A stretch of DNA of 40,832 nucleotides. Origin: Bifidobacteriaceae bacterium. GTDB lineage: Bacteria; Actinomycetota; Actinomycetes; Actinomycetales; WQXJ01. How positions within the stretch are numbered: position 1 is the stretch's first letter; every line of letters begins with the position of its first letter. Positions 10,427-18,152 of the stretch are shown here, in pieces. The stretch covers positions 1 through 40,832 of the forward strand of contig JAIRYJ010000010.1 of NCBI GenBank assembly GCA_031267825.1. The letters are read 5' to 3'. The position numbers and the translations under genes are program-made. The notes under the pieces are model-generated. The model worked only from the letters and a program-made list of their open reading frames with translations, was not told the origin of the DNA and ran no database searches.

Positions 10427-11754
10427 CGCGAATATGATTTCGCTTTCTCAGCCAGTTCCGCCATGGCTGTGGCCGGATCAGTGTTGCCCGCCACAATCTC
10501 GCCGAAGGCGGCACCCATGTCAGTCGAATACTCAGCGCTGAACGGCATTGAGTAGCTCGGCTCAACCAGTGGGGACTTAACCGCCTCAAGAAAACCGGAG
10601 AAGTTTGGCAGTTCGGCGTAAGCCGGGTCATCGAGTAGCGATGTCCGTCCAGGCAGGTTAGCCAAAGCCAGGGTGAAGCCGCGCATTTGATCGTTCGACA
10701 GGTAGAACTTCATGAACTCCCAGGCCTCTTCAGGGTGAGCTGAGTTGGATGGGATGAACAAGTTGGACAGGTCAAGGCGGGAGACGCCTTTAGCTTCTGG
10801 CCGGTCGGCTGGGTAGGGGAACGGTGCGACACCCCAGTTCAGGTCTGGCCGGAGGCGAGCGATGAAAGCTGACTGCCAGTTACCATCAAACATAGTGGTG
10901 AAGTCACCGGCGTAGAACGGATACTCCGGCGTGCCCCATTCGCCAAGGCCAGACTGGAAGGTTTGGAGATCGTCATAACCGTAAGGCGTTACAACATTGT
11001 CCATCCACCATTGCAGAGCCTCAATGTTGCGCGGGTTGTCCGGTGTTGGGTTGCCTGATGCGTCATACCAGGCGCCGCCATAGGCCATGGCTAGTAGGGC
11101 GTAGTCAATGACTGGTTGAACGCCCAAACGGGTGATCTCGCCGTCTTGGACCACACTTGTCTGGCGGATCACATTAGCCCAGTCCTCGAAGGTGGCTGGC
11201 GGATCGCTGATCCCGGCTTCAGCCAGGACGTCCTTGTTGTACAGCATTTGGTAGGTGTTTGAGGCGATCGGCAGGGCGTACAGTTCACCGTCAACTGTGT
11301 TGTTCTGGATCGCCGCGGGCAGGAAGTCAGCCGTGTCGTAGCCGTCGGCCTCAATCAGCGGTGTCAAGGACTTGATGGCGGCCGAACCGGCCCACGGAGC
11401 GATCTGGGAGTTTCCCGTGCCGGAGATGTCGAATTGCGGGTTGGAACTCTGCATTGAGAGCACCTGGGCTTGCTGGTCTGGGTTGGACGTGCCGACTACG
11501 GTGATCTTGTCTTGCGAGGCATTGAAGGCGGCGATTACTTCTTCGACCGCTTCCCCCTCCGTGCCGGTCCACAAATAGGTGAAACGCACTGTGACTTTAG
11601 CGTCATCGCCGCCGTCACTGGGCGTGTCATTGGTTGAACATGCCGAAACGGCCAGCAGCGCTAGCACAGCGGCGCTGGCGGCGATCGGCCGGGCAAATGA
11701 TCTCTGCCGCCGGTTGCGGCTCATGATGATGGTCATGACACTGGTATACTCCAT
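10423..11754 (-). CDS. Extracellular sugar-binding lipoprotein (CUT1 family)
   Basis: A solute-binding protein of 443 residues that captures sugar outside the membrane and delivers it to the two permeases downstream. The signal peptide ends at the lipobox AVSAC (Cys 39), and an acidic linker follows. The body is a family-1 type binding protein (FTYLWTGTEGEAVEEVIAAF, YALPIASNTYQMLYNKDVL, MFDGNWQSAF, NLFIPSNSAHPEEAWEFM). The ligand cannot be read from the sequence; the operon points to an N-acetyl-hexosamine or a derivative. The ATG at 11754 is the outer start. ATGs at 11736 and 11724 would give a more usual lipoprotein N-terminus. The predicted operator overlaps the first codons, and a good promoter lies upstream. 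Confidence 0.92.
   Translation of the reverse strand: MEYTSVMTIIMSRNRRQRSFARPIAASAAVLALLAVSACSTNDTPSDGGDDAKVTVRFTYLWTGTEGEAVEEVIAAFNASQDKITVVGTSNPDQQAQVLSMQSSNPQFDISGTGNSQIAPWAGSAAIKSLTPLIEADGYDTADFLPAAIQNNTVDGELYALPIASNTYQMLYNKDVLAEAGISDPPATFEDWANVIRQTSVVQDGEITRLGVQPVIDYALLAMAYGGAWYDASGNPTPDNPRNIEALQWWMDNVVTPYGYDDLQTFQSGLGEWGTPEYPFYAGDFTTMFDGNWQSAFIARLRPDLNWGVAPFPYPADRPEAKGVSRLDLSNLFIPSNSAHPEEAWEFMKFYLSNDQMRGFTLALANLPGRTSLLDDPAYAELPNFSGFLEAVKSPLVEPSYSMPFSAEYSTDMGAAFGEIVAGNTDPATAMAELAEKAKSYSR
11742..11753. promoter_or_regulatory. Predicted GntR operator at the binding-protein gene
   Basis: TGGTATACTCCA matches the perfect palindrome TGGTATATACCA found at nanE at 10 of 12 positions. It covers the first codons of the binding-protein frame, about 13 bases downstream of the predicted transcription start, where a bound repressor would block elongation. 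Confidence 0.55.
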
Positions 11755-11772
11755 CTTGCCGTCCCCGGCAAC

Positions 11773-11800
11773 ATTATATTGGTCACAATTCGGTCACCAA
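11773..11800 (-). promoter_or_regulatory. Promoter of the sugar importer operon
   Basis: Reading on the minus strand, TTGGTG (11795-11800) is followed after 16 bases by a perfect TATAAT (11773-11778). The expected start is near 11766. The stretch also contains the direct repeat GTGACC with an 11-bp period and a TTGGT/ACCAA inverted repeat, which could bind an additional regulator. Confidence 0.65.
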
Positions 11801-11866
11801 ACTTCAGCATAGCCATGCACCTGCACTTTTATAGAATCCTTGGCTGCAAATTGCCGCAGCAAAGGC

Positions 11867-12616
11867 CTAGACCTTCTCTTCTCGCAGGCCCTCCCGTGTT
11901 GGGATAGCGCGCAGTAAACGTCGCGTGATTCGTTCCGGATCAGTCACGGCTGACCCAACCACAATGAAGTCCGCTCCGGCGGCGAAGGCCGCCGCCACGT
12001 GATCTGGTCCCCAAACTCCTCCCTCAGCCGCCACCGGCACGTTGACCAGGCTTTTCAGTTCAGCCAACATCCGCAAATCGGGCAAGACCACACCACGAGT
12101 CTGGGAAGTGTGTCCCGCCAGGGTGGTGGCGACGATATCGGCCCCCTGGGCGGCCGCGACCAGAGCCTGTTCAGTCGTGGCGCAGTCCGCCATGATCGCG
12201 ACATCACGCTGGTGACACAGTTCGGCCAGTTCAGCGAACGGTTCGGCCGGGCGGGAAGTGGCGGCGGCGTCGGCCGCCACGATGTCCGCCCCGGCCGTGA
12301 TCAGGGCCGCGACCTCACCGGCCGATGGCGTGATATAAACCTCATATCCCGGCACATGCCGCTTGATCAGGCCAATTATTGGAAGATCGGTGACTGGTCG
12401 GAGCCGGGCCACGACCTCGGCTGAGGCAACCCTAAAGCCGGCGGCGCCGCCATCGGCCGCCGCCAAGGCCATCCTGACCAAAACGTCCGGTGCGTCCAGT
12501 GGACCGCCACTGCGGTGGGCTTGCGATGACACCACCAGGCCACCAAGTAACCGGCCGATCATCGCCCGGCGACGGCCGCCTTCCAGACCCGGGCCAGGAC
12601 CAGCAACTTTCACCAT
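11867..12616 (-). CDS. nanE: Putative N-acetylmannosamine-6-phosphate 2-epimerase
   Basis: NanE-family TIM-barrel enzyme that converts ManNAc-6-P to GlcNAc-6-P, joining sialic acid or ManNAc catabolism to the amino-sugar pathway. Recognisable family blocks are MIGRLLGGLVVSSQAHRSGG, IIGLIKRHVPGYEVYITPS (the lysine in IKR is the family's catalytic lysine), AGADIVAADAA and VNVPVAAEGGVWGPDHV. The open frame begins at a GTG at 12634, but this lies inside the operator palindrome. I chose the ATG at 12616, exactly where a leaderless transcript from the predicted -10 would begin; MIGRLL at 12562 is an alternative that matches the usual family start. It follows the ROK kinase by 37 bases. Confidence 0.9.
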   Translation of the reverse strand: MVKVAGPGPGLEGGRRRAMIGRLLGGLVVSSQAHRSGGPLDAPDVLVRMALAAADGGAAGFRVASAEVVARLRPVTDLPIIGLIKRHVPGYEVYITPSAGEVAALITAGADIVAADAAATSRPAEPFAELAELCHQRDVAIMADCATTEQALVAAAQGADIVATTLAGHTSQTRGVVLPDLRMLAELKSLVNVPVAAEGGVWGPDHVAAAFAAGADFIVVGSAVTDPERITRRLLRAIPTREGLREEKV

Positions 12617-12621
12617 ATGAT

Positions 12622-12633
12622 TGGTATATACCA
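12622..12633. promoter_or_regulatory. Perfect GntR operator overlapping the nanE -10 box
   Basis: TGGTATATACCA is a perfect 12-bp palindrome with the GTnTAnAC core typical of HutC-subfamily GntR regulators. Reading on the minus strand, TTGCGT lies 17 bases before TATACC, and TATACC is inside the palindrome. Repressor binding would therefore cover the -10 region. The transcript would start near 12616, the chosen nanE ATG. Confidence 0.7.
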
Positions 12634-12653
12634 CAATCCTGACTGACGCAACA

Positions 12654-13604
12654 TCAGATAACGTCAGCGGCTGCCCGGTTCGCGCCCGCCTGCCCCAAGA
12701 CCAACGCGCCGGCCCCGATCAAGCCAGCCGTTGGACCCAAAGCGGTCAGTTTAACAACCACTCCAAGGTTGTATGGCAATGCCGCCTCAAGCCCGTTCAG
12801 GACTGCCTGGCGGTACGGTTCGCCCAGCCCAACGCCAACCCCTCCACCGACCACCACAAACCGCACATCCAAGCCCAGCACCAGGCCAGCCAGCGTGTTT
12901 CCGAGCGCCTCGCCACCTTGTTCGATCGACCTGACGGCAAGCTCATCACTGGCCCTGGCCAAAGCCGCGACCTCCTCCAAATTGGCCACCAGGCGCCCAC
13001 TACTGGCGCGATAGCTCCGCGTCAAACCAGGTCCAGCCGCCACCGCCTCAACATGCCCGGCCTGACCACAAGAACAAATCCCACCAGATAAGGCCGACCC
13101 AGCGTACGGCATGTGCCCAAACTCCCCCGCCAAATAGCCCGGCCCGTGGCGCAACCGCCCATCGAGCACCACTCCGCCACCAATCCCGGTACCGACAGCC
13201 ACATAGAGCCCATCCATCTGGCCCCGGCCAGCACCAAACAACAGCTCCGCCAAAGCGAAGGTATTGCCATCATTGTCCAGGCGGACCGCCAGACCAAGCC
13301 GGTCAGACAATTCGGCCGCCACCGGCCGGCCAGCCCAATCAGGCAACAGATCAGACGAACCAGTAATGACACCTCGTTTGACGTCCACTACCCCACCAGT
13401 GCCAACACCGACACCCGCCAAGTCAGCCCCGGACTGGACGGTCTGTTCAATCATTTTTCCGGCCTGGCGCACCACCAGATCAACAATCGCCGACCCAGAC
13501 CGAGGAGTTGGCCAGCGTTCCGCCAAAACCACCGAGCCATCGGCTCTGACCAGCCCAATGGCGGTCTTGGTACCACCGATGTCAACCGCCACGGCCTGTT
13601 TCAT
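12654..13604 (-). CDS. ROK-family sugar kinase, probable N-acetylmannosamine kinase
   Basis: ATP-dependent sugar kinase of 316 residues. The phosphate-binding motif [12 protein letters not shown] is at the N-terminus. GVGTGGVVD and the catalytic block [13 protein letters not shown] (Asp as base) follow, then [13 protein letters not shown]. The ROK zinc/sugar region reads GEFGHMPY...[15 protein letters not shown]. Its third cysteine is replaced by His (CxCGxxGH instead of CxCGxxGC), a variant I believe also occurs in other actinobacterial ROK kinases. Position between gntR and nanE makes ManNAc kinase the best guess; GlcNAc or glucose kinase remain possible. Its ATG overlaps the gntR stop by 4 bases. 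Confidence 0.85.
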   Translation of the reverse strand: MKQAVAVDIGGTKTAIGLVRADGSVVLAERWPTPRSGSAIVDLVVRQAGKMIEQTVQSGADLAGVGVGTGGVVDVKRGVITGSSDLLPDWAGRPVAAELSDRLGLAVRLDNDGNTFALAELLFGAGRGQMDGLYVAVGTGIGGGVVLDGRLRHGPGYLAGEFGHMPYAGSALSGGICSCGQAGHVEAVAAGPGLTRSYRASSGRLVANLEEVAALARASDELAVRSIEQGGEALGNTLAGLVLGLDVRFVVVGGGVGVGLGEPYRQAVLNGLEAALPYNLGVVVKLTALGPTAGLIGAGALVLGQAGANRAAADVI

Positions 13605-14338
13605 GGCTGGCGCCGAACAGTGAACCGAAGCGAGTACTTGTCCGCCCGATAAGTTGTAACGCAGTGCTCAATCCGCCCGCCGCGTGAATCAAAACTGACC
13701 CGGGTGGCCCGCAAAGCGGCCGAGAAAGGCGCCACACCAAGCAGAGTCGCCTGGTCGGGGCTGAGGACAATGGCATCCACCACCTGTTCAGCCCAGCCCA
13801 GGCGCACACCATAGTCTTTTTCCAAAATGCGGTAAGTCGAACCAGACAGATCCTTGCGTTCTAGGCCTGGCACCACACTGGAAGGCCAAGAAGACACTTC
13901 AAGGCACATCGCTTCACCATCGGCCGTGCGCAAACGCCGGATCTCCGCCACCGCTGTACCTGGGCTCAATCCCAGGCTGGAGGCCACTTCTTGAACGGCC
14001 GGCTTAACCTCAGCCGACAGCACCACTGAGCCCGGCCGACGGCCCCGCGCCACCATGTCCTCTGTGAAGGAAGTCAGTTTGAGAGACTTAGCAACCCCAG
14101 GGCCGACACAAAACGTGCCGCCACCTTGGACACGGTAGACCAGACCATCGGCTTCCAGTTCATCAATGGCGCGCCGCATCGTGACCCGAGTCACACTGAA
14201 TTCGCTGGCCAAGGCGCGTTCGGCCGGCAAAGGTGAATCAGCCGACTTACCTTGAACGTAGCGCCGCAATAGCTCATCTTTGATGGCTAAGTACTGCGGT
14301 AGGTGTTTGGTGGTGCTAGTCGGCCGATCTGAAGGCAT
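13601..14338 (-). CDS. GntR-family repressor, HutC/UTRA type, local amino-sugar regulator
   Basis: A 245-residue DNA-binding regulator. The N-terminal winged helix (about 10-80) has [35 protein letters not shown] and [20 protein letters not shown]. The UTRA effector domain (about 95-240) contains [31 protein letters not shown] and [19 protein letters not shown] domains usually bind phosphorylated sugars, so a ManNAc-6-P or GlcNAc-6-P inducer is likely. It is first in the minus-strand operon, and related palindromes lie in front of gntR, nanE and the binding-protein gene. The ATG at 14338 sits 6 bases after TAAACT with no ribosome-binding site, consistent with a leaderless mRNA. Confidence 0.9.
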   Translation of the reverse strand: MPSDRPTSTTKHLPQYLAIKDELLRRYVQGKSADSPLPAERALASEFSVTRVTMRRAIDELEADGLVYRVQGGGTFCVGPGVAKSLKLTSFTEDMVARGRRPGSVVLSAEVKPAVQEVASSLGLSPGTAVAEIRRLRTADGEAMCLEVSSWPSSVVPGLERKDLSGSTYRILEKDYGVRLGWAEQVVDAIVLSPDQATLLGVAPFSAALRATRVSFDSRGGRIEHCVTTYRADKYSLRFTVRRQP

Positions 14339-14344
14339 TGAGCC

Positions 14345-14375
14345 AGTTTAGGTGTCTACCAATGTCCGGCGTCAA
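14345..14375 (-). promoter_or_regulatory. gntR promoter with embedded operator-like site
   Basis: Minus-strand TTGACG (14370-14375) and TAAACT (14345-14350) are 19 bases apart. Between them lies TGGTAGACACCT (14350-14361), which matches the nanE operator at 9 of 12 positions and suggests autoregulation. The predicted start coincides with the gntR ATG. Confidence 0.5.
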
Positions 14376-14380
14376 TGCCG

Positions 14381-14470
14381 TGGACGATGCCGTGCCACAA
14401 GTTTTCGGCACCACCCCCGGACACAGCCACCCGCTACGGTCCGCCCAAGCCGGAGGGACGGCATCGTCCA
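14381..14470. repeat. 13-bp inverted repeat spanning the gntR/ROK intergenic region
   Basis: TGGACGATGCCGT (14381-14393) and ACGGCATCGTCCA (14458-14470) are perfect inverse copies 64 bases apart. Each arm is itself close to the palindrome GGACG-n4-CGTCC. They lie between the two divergent promoters and could be paired binding sites for a looping regulator. Confidence 0.55.
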
Positions 14471-14483
14471 ACGAAAACTGACC

Positions 14484-14520
14484 AAAGACTTGAGCCGTCC
14501 CCCTTCAAGTCTTTTATGAT
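14484..14520 (+). promoter_or_regulatory. ROK repressor promoter with 10-bp inverted-repeat operator
   Basis: AAAGACTTGA (14484-14493) and TCAAGTCTTT (14505-14514) form a perfect inverted repeat with an 11-base spacer. TTGAGC (14490-14495) and TATGAT (14515-14520) are 19 bases apart, so the repeat covers the -35 and the spacer. Transcription would begin at or next to the ATG at 14528. This fits an autoregulated, leaderless gene. The repeat could alternatively fold as an RNA hairpin, but no gene upstream would use it as a terminator. Confidence 0.55.
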
Positions 14521-14527
14521 GAGACCC

Positions 14528-15706
14528 ATGCCAACGACCGGCCCAGGATCACCTGCCGCACTGCGCCAGGCCAACCTGGCACGTGTCATAGCCGCCATCA
14601 GCGCCGGAGGCGATGGCGTCACCCAAGCTGAAATCGCCCGTCGGTCTGGTTTATCGGCCGCCACCGTAACCAACTTGGTGCGCCGTCTGGAACAGGACGG
14701 CCAAGTCACGGTGCGCTCCGAATTGCGGGCCGGGCGGCGCAGCCGGGTTGTCATACCGGCGGCTGTACCAGGCTTTGTGCTCGGCTTTGACCTTGGCCGG
14801 ACCCACATCCGGGCGGGTCTGGCGACAACCGGTCACCGCTTGGTGATCCAACGTCATTGGGTCATGCCGCCGGAAACCTCAGCCGCCGACGGGCTGGCCC
14901 GCTGCGCCGCGATGCGTGATGACCTGCTGCGTCAAACATCTTTGAGACGCGGCGATATCAAAGCCGTCGCCGCCGGAGTGCCTGGTCCGCTCGATTCGGC
15001 TTCCGGTGAGATTGGCGCTGGAGCGATCTTGCCGGAGTGGACCGGAATCAACTTGGAGGAGCGGTTTTCGGCCGCTCTGGACTTTCCGGTGACAGTCGAA
15101 AATGACGCCAACCTGGGGGCTTTAGGTGAGTTCATCTGGGGTCAAGCCGAACGTGTCATGGCACCTCAGGTTTATGTCCGGCTGACCACCGGGATTGGTT
15201 GCGGGATTGTGATCGACGGCTACCGGCTGTGGCGCGGCGCGGCTGGGACAGCCGGTGAACTAGGCCACATTTCGTTGGATTCGACCGGGCGGCTGTGCCG
15301 TTGCGGTAACCGAGGATGCCTCGAAACCACCGCCTCAACACCCGTTTTACTGGAGAACCTGTCGGCCGCGCTGGAGCGGTCAGTCACGTTGCCAGAATGG
15401 CTGGCGATGGCGGGGCACGGCCAAAACGCCTCAGTCCGGTTACTTGAAGACATGGGACGCAACGTTGGTACAGCCATCGCTACCCTGGTGAACCTGCTTT
15501 CACCAGCCGTTGTGGTGGTGGGCGGGCCGGTCACAGCGGGCGGCGATTTACTGCTCGCGCCGATGCGCGAGACAGTTGTTAGGCGGTCGATGCCGGCGCC
15601 CGGGCGGGCGGTACGGCTGCGGCTGCCGCGTCACCCAGGTATGACAGAGCTTCACGGCGCCTTGGCTTTGGCAGCTGAAGGCGCCCGGCTTGCCTTTACA
15701 TCTTGA
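14528..15706 (+). CDS. ROK-family transcriptional repressor (NagC/XylR type)
   Basis: A 392-residue regulator for the adjacent importer. The N-terminal MarR-like helix-turn-helix (about 10-65) reads LRQANLARVIAAI, VTQAEIARRSGLSAATVTN, LVRRLEQDGQV. The ROK sugar-binding domain follows with FDLGRTHIRAGLA, GVPGPLDSASGEI, VENDANLGALGE, TTGIGCGIVIDG and an intact zinc motif CRCGNRGCLE after GELGHI. The open frame reaches back to 14375, but that 51-codon extension is proline- and threonine-rich, runs through the promoter and operator, and lacks a ribosome-binding site. I therefore use MPTTGPGSPAALR at 14528. An ATG at 14516 is less likely because it overlaps the -10 box. Confidence 0.9.
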   Translation: MPTTGPGSPAALRQANLARVIAAISAGGDGVTQAEIARRSGLSAATVTNLVRRLEQDGQVTVRSELRAGRRSRVVIPAAVPGFVLGFDLGRTHIRAGLATTGHRLVIQRHWVMPPETSAADGLARCAAMRDDLLRQTSLRRGDIKAVAAGVPGPLDSASGEIGAGAILPEWTGINLEERFSAALDFPVTVENDANLGALGEFIWGQAERVMAPQVYVRLTTGIGCGIVIDGYRLWRGAAGTAGELGHISLDSTGRLCRCGNRGCLETTASTPVLLENLSAALERSVTLPEWLAMAGHGQNASVRLLEDMGRNVGTAIATLVNLLSPAVVVVGGPVTAGGDLLLAPMRETVVRRSMPAPGRAVRLRLPRHPGMTELHGALALAAEGARLAFTS

Positions 15707-15845
15707 AGGGTAGATAACGATTTGGCCTAGGTTGGCCTTCAACACTTGCATTCTGGGCAACTAGGCACCAAAGTTGTCAGCGAGGTTCATGCCAGCAATG
15801 GCTGACCCATCCGACAAAGCAATGAAGCGGAAGGAACAAAACCAA

Positions 15846-17150
15846 ATGCGACGCACCCGAATTCTGGCGGCCCTGGGGGCCGCTGCTCTCCTCGTAGGAA
15901 CAGCCGCTTGCGGTACCGACGATGAAAGCACCAGTGGCTCAGACAACACCGGTGACACCACTTCAGCCACTGAGGTTGAAGTCTTCACCTGGTGGACAGC
16001 CGGCTCTGAGGCACTAGGCCTAGAGCAACTACAAGGCGTTCTAACCGAAAAATATCCTGATGTGGAGTTCATCAACGGCGGCATCACCCAAGGCGGCGGC
16101 TCCGGTAAAGACCTCCTTCAGACCCGTCTGGCGGCCGGCCAGCCACCGGACACCTTCCAGGTCCACGCTGGCAAGGAAGCCCAAGACTACATTGACGCTG
16201 GCCAAGTCGAAGATGTCACCGACCTGTATGAGAAGTTCGGCCTGAACGGCGTCTTCCCACAGGACCTGATCGACATGCTGACCCAGGACGGCAAGATCTA
16301 CACCATCCCATCCAACGTTCACCGGGCCAACGTTCTGTGGGCCGCCATCCCAGTGCTTGAAGCCGCTGGCCTGCCGACCGACAACGCCTACTTCGCCTCA
16401 GTTGACGATTTCATCGCCGCTCTGGAAAAGATCAAGACCGCTACCCCGGACATTGTTCCCCTGTCAGTTGGCGGCACCTGGTGCCAGGTTCACCTGCTTG
16501 AGACAATTCTGATCGCCGAACTCGGCGCTGAAGGCTACAACGGGCTGTTCGACGGCTCAACCGACTGGAACGGCGCCAACGTGACGACCGCCCTGACCAA
16601 GTTCGCCAAGCTGATGAGCTTCACCAACATTGACCGCGACTCCTTCGACTGGGAACCGCCAATGCAGATGCTGCTAGACGGCAAAGCCGCCTTCAACGTT
16701 ATGGGTGACTGGGTTCCCGCACTGCTCGATTCGAACGATCTGGTAGCTGGGACGGATTACCTCTACGCCCCAAGCCCCGGCACCGAAGGCATCTATGACT
16801 TCCTAGCTGACTCCTTCTCCCGGACCGTTGGCGCCCCCCACAAGGCCGGTGCGGAAGCTTGGCTAGACGTCATCTCCTCAGTTGAAGGCCAGACCGCGTT
16901 CAACAAGGTCAAGGGCTCCATCCCGGCCCGGACTGACATCGATTTGAGTAGCTTCTCGGAATACCAGCAGTCAGCTGCCGATTCGTTCAAGTCTGATGCC
17001 ATTGTTGGCTCGATCCAGCACGGCGCCGCTGCCACCATTCAGCAAGGCAACGCCACCAATGATGCTGTTTCCAAGTTCACCACCTCGTCAATGGACGCGG
17101 ACGCCCTAGCCGCCCTCCAGGCCGCTCTGGCCGCCGCCTACGCGGGCTAA
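15846..17150 (+). CDS. Extracellular sugar-binding lipoprotein (CUT1 family)
   Basis: The binding protein of the second importer, 434 residues. The start at 15846 (MRRTRILAALG) follows GGAAGGA by about 10 bases and gives a clean signal peptide with lipobox GTAAC; the open frame begins 24 codons earlier with no such signal. The body is a family-1 solute-binding protein: VFTWWTAGSEALGLEQLQGV, TFQVHAGKEAQDYIDAGQVE, IYTIPSNVHRANVLWA, AFNVMGDWVPALL and TVGAPHKAGAEAWLDV. Such proteins often bind glucose- or xylose-type sugars, but the ligand is not fixed by the sequence. It is followed by a long-stem hairpin before the permease genes. Confidence 0.92.
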   Translation: MRRTRILAALGAAALLVGTAACGTDDESTSGSDNTGDTTSATEVEVFTWWTAGSEALGLEQLQGVLTEKYPDVEFINGGITQGGGSGKDLLQTRLAAGQPPDTFQVHAGKEAQDYIDAGQVEDVTDLYEKFGLNGVFPQDLIDMLTQDGKIYTIPSNVHRANVLWAAIPVLEAAGLPTDNAYFASVDDFIAALEKIKTATPDIVPLSVGGTWCQVHLLETILIAELGAEGYNGLFDGSTDWNGANVTTALTKFAKLMSFTNIDRDSFDWEPPMQMLLDGKAAFNVMGDWVPALLDSNDLVAGTDYLYAPSPGTEGIYDFLADSFSRTVGAPHKAGAEAWLDVISSVEGQTAFNKVKGSIPARTDIDLSSFSEYQQSAADSFKSDAIVGSIQHGAAATIQQGNATNDAVSKFTTSSMDADALAALQAALAAAYAG

Positions 17151-17170
17151 GTCGGCTTAACAAACAACGG

Positions 17171-17226
17171 CGGCGGCACCGCCTGGCTGACTGTCTAACA
17201 GCGGTTCAACCAGCCCGGTGCCGCCG
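17171..17226 (+). terminator. Hairpin after the binding-protein gene (attenuator or mRNA stabiliser)
   Basis: CGGCGGCACCG (17171-17181) pairs perfectly with CGGTGCCGCCG (17216-17226), an 11-bp stem with a 34-base loop and no T-tract. It stands between the binding protein and the first permease. Structures at this place in sugar importer operons commonly raise the amount of binding protein relative to permeases. Confidence 0.6.
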
Positions 17227-17252
17227 CACCGTCACGTATTAGGCTCATCAAT

Positions 17253-18152
17253 ATGACCCGGTTCAAGCGTTACGTTCCCCCAATCTTGCTGATCTCCCCA
17301 TCACTCATTCTGATGGGAATATTCGTTTACTATTTGATCTTCGGTTCGGTTCAGCTTTCGACCACCTCTATCCACACCTTCCCCCAGTTCACTGGTGCCA
17401 GACCACATGAAAACGTTGGCATTGGCAACTACCTGGATTTGCTTGGCAGTGAGGATTTCCGCCACTCACTGAAGAACCTGTTGCTTTACACCGTGCTGTT
17501 CATTGTTGGGACCATGTTCTTCGGCTTCCTGTGGGCTTGGTTGCTTGACCGGCGGTCCAAAGCTGAAGGTATTTTCCGGTCCCTTTACCTGTTCCCAATG
17601 GCGGTTTCCTCCGTCGCGGCCGGTGTGGTTTGGCGCTGGCTGCTCAACGCTAACCAAGGCCAACGCGCATCCGGGTTGAACCGGCTGTTCCAGACGGTAG
17701 GACTCGGATTCCTAGAGAACGGCTGGACAACATCAGTTGACTTCGGCATCGCGGCGATCGCCATGCCCGCCATTTGGCAAATGTCCGGTTATGTCATGGC
17801 CCTGTTCCTGGCCGGCTTCCGCGGCATACCAAACGAACTACGTGAAGCCGCCCGGGTAGACGGAGCCAAAGAATGGCAAATCTACCGTCATGTGTTATTC
17901 CCACAGCTTTCACCAGTGGCGCTCAGCGCCCTGATAATCCTGGGACACATGTCCTTGAAAGTCTTCGACCTGATCGTCTCCGTTACCGACTACCGCGTCT
18001 ACACCACCAAAGCACCAGCCGTTGATATGGCGAACTACATGAACGGTGGCGACTACGCCACCGCCGCGGCAATCGGCATAATCCTGCTCCTAGTGGTATT
18101 AGTGCTGATAGTGCCTTACCTAATTCACACCGCGAGAGAGGACCGGCAATGA
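17253..18152 (+). CDS. Sugar ABC importer permease, MalF type (CUT1)
   Basis: The first permease of the second importer, 299 residues with about six membrane helices (ILLISPSLILMGIFVYYLIF at the start, AAAIGIILLLVVLVLIVPYL at the end). The EAA loop is LREAARVDGAKEWQIYRHVL followed by FPQLSP. It lies 102 bases after the binding-protein gene, beyond the hairpin. No strong ribosome-binding site is visible (AGGCTC about 9 bases upstream). Its 3' end overlaps the next permease by 4 bases (ATGA). Confidence 0.92.
   Translation: MTRFKRYVPPILLISPSLILMGIFVYYLIFGSVQLSTTSIHTFPQFTGARPHENVGIGNYLDLLGSEDFRHSLKNLLLYTVLFIVGTMFFGFLWAWLLDRRSKAEGIFRSLYLFPMAVSSVAAGVVWRWLLNANQGQRASGLNRLFQTVGLGFLENGWTTSVDFGIAAIAMPAIWQMSGYVMALFLAGFRGIPNELREAARVDGAKEWQIYRHVLFPQLSPVALSALIILGHMSLKVFDLIVSVTDYRVYTTKAPAVDMANYMNGGDYATAAAIGIILLLVVLVLIVPYLIHTAREDRQ

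Noticed and set aside
14455-14470. 16-bp identity with 35110-35125 as evidence of a moved segment
   Set aside because: One 16-base match within 40 kb on two strands is close to chance expectation and the flanks do not match. Only the motif itself is kept as a low-ranked finding.
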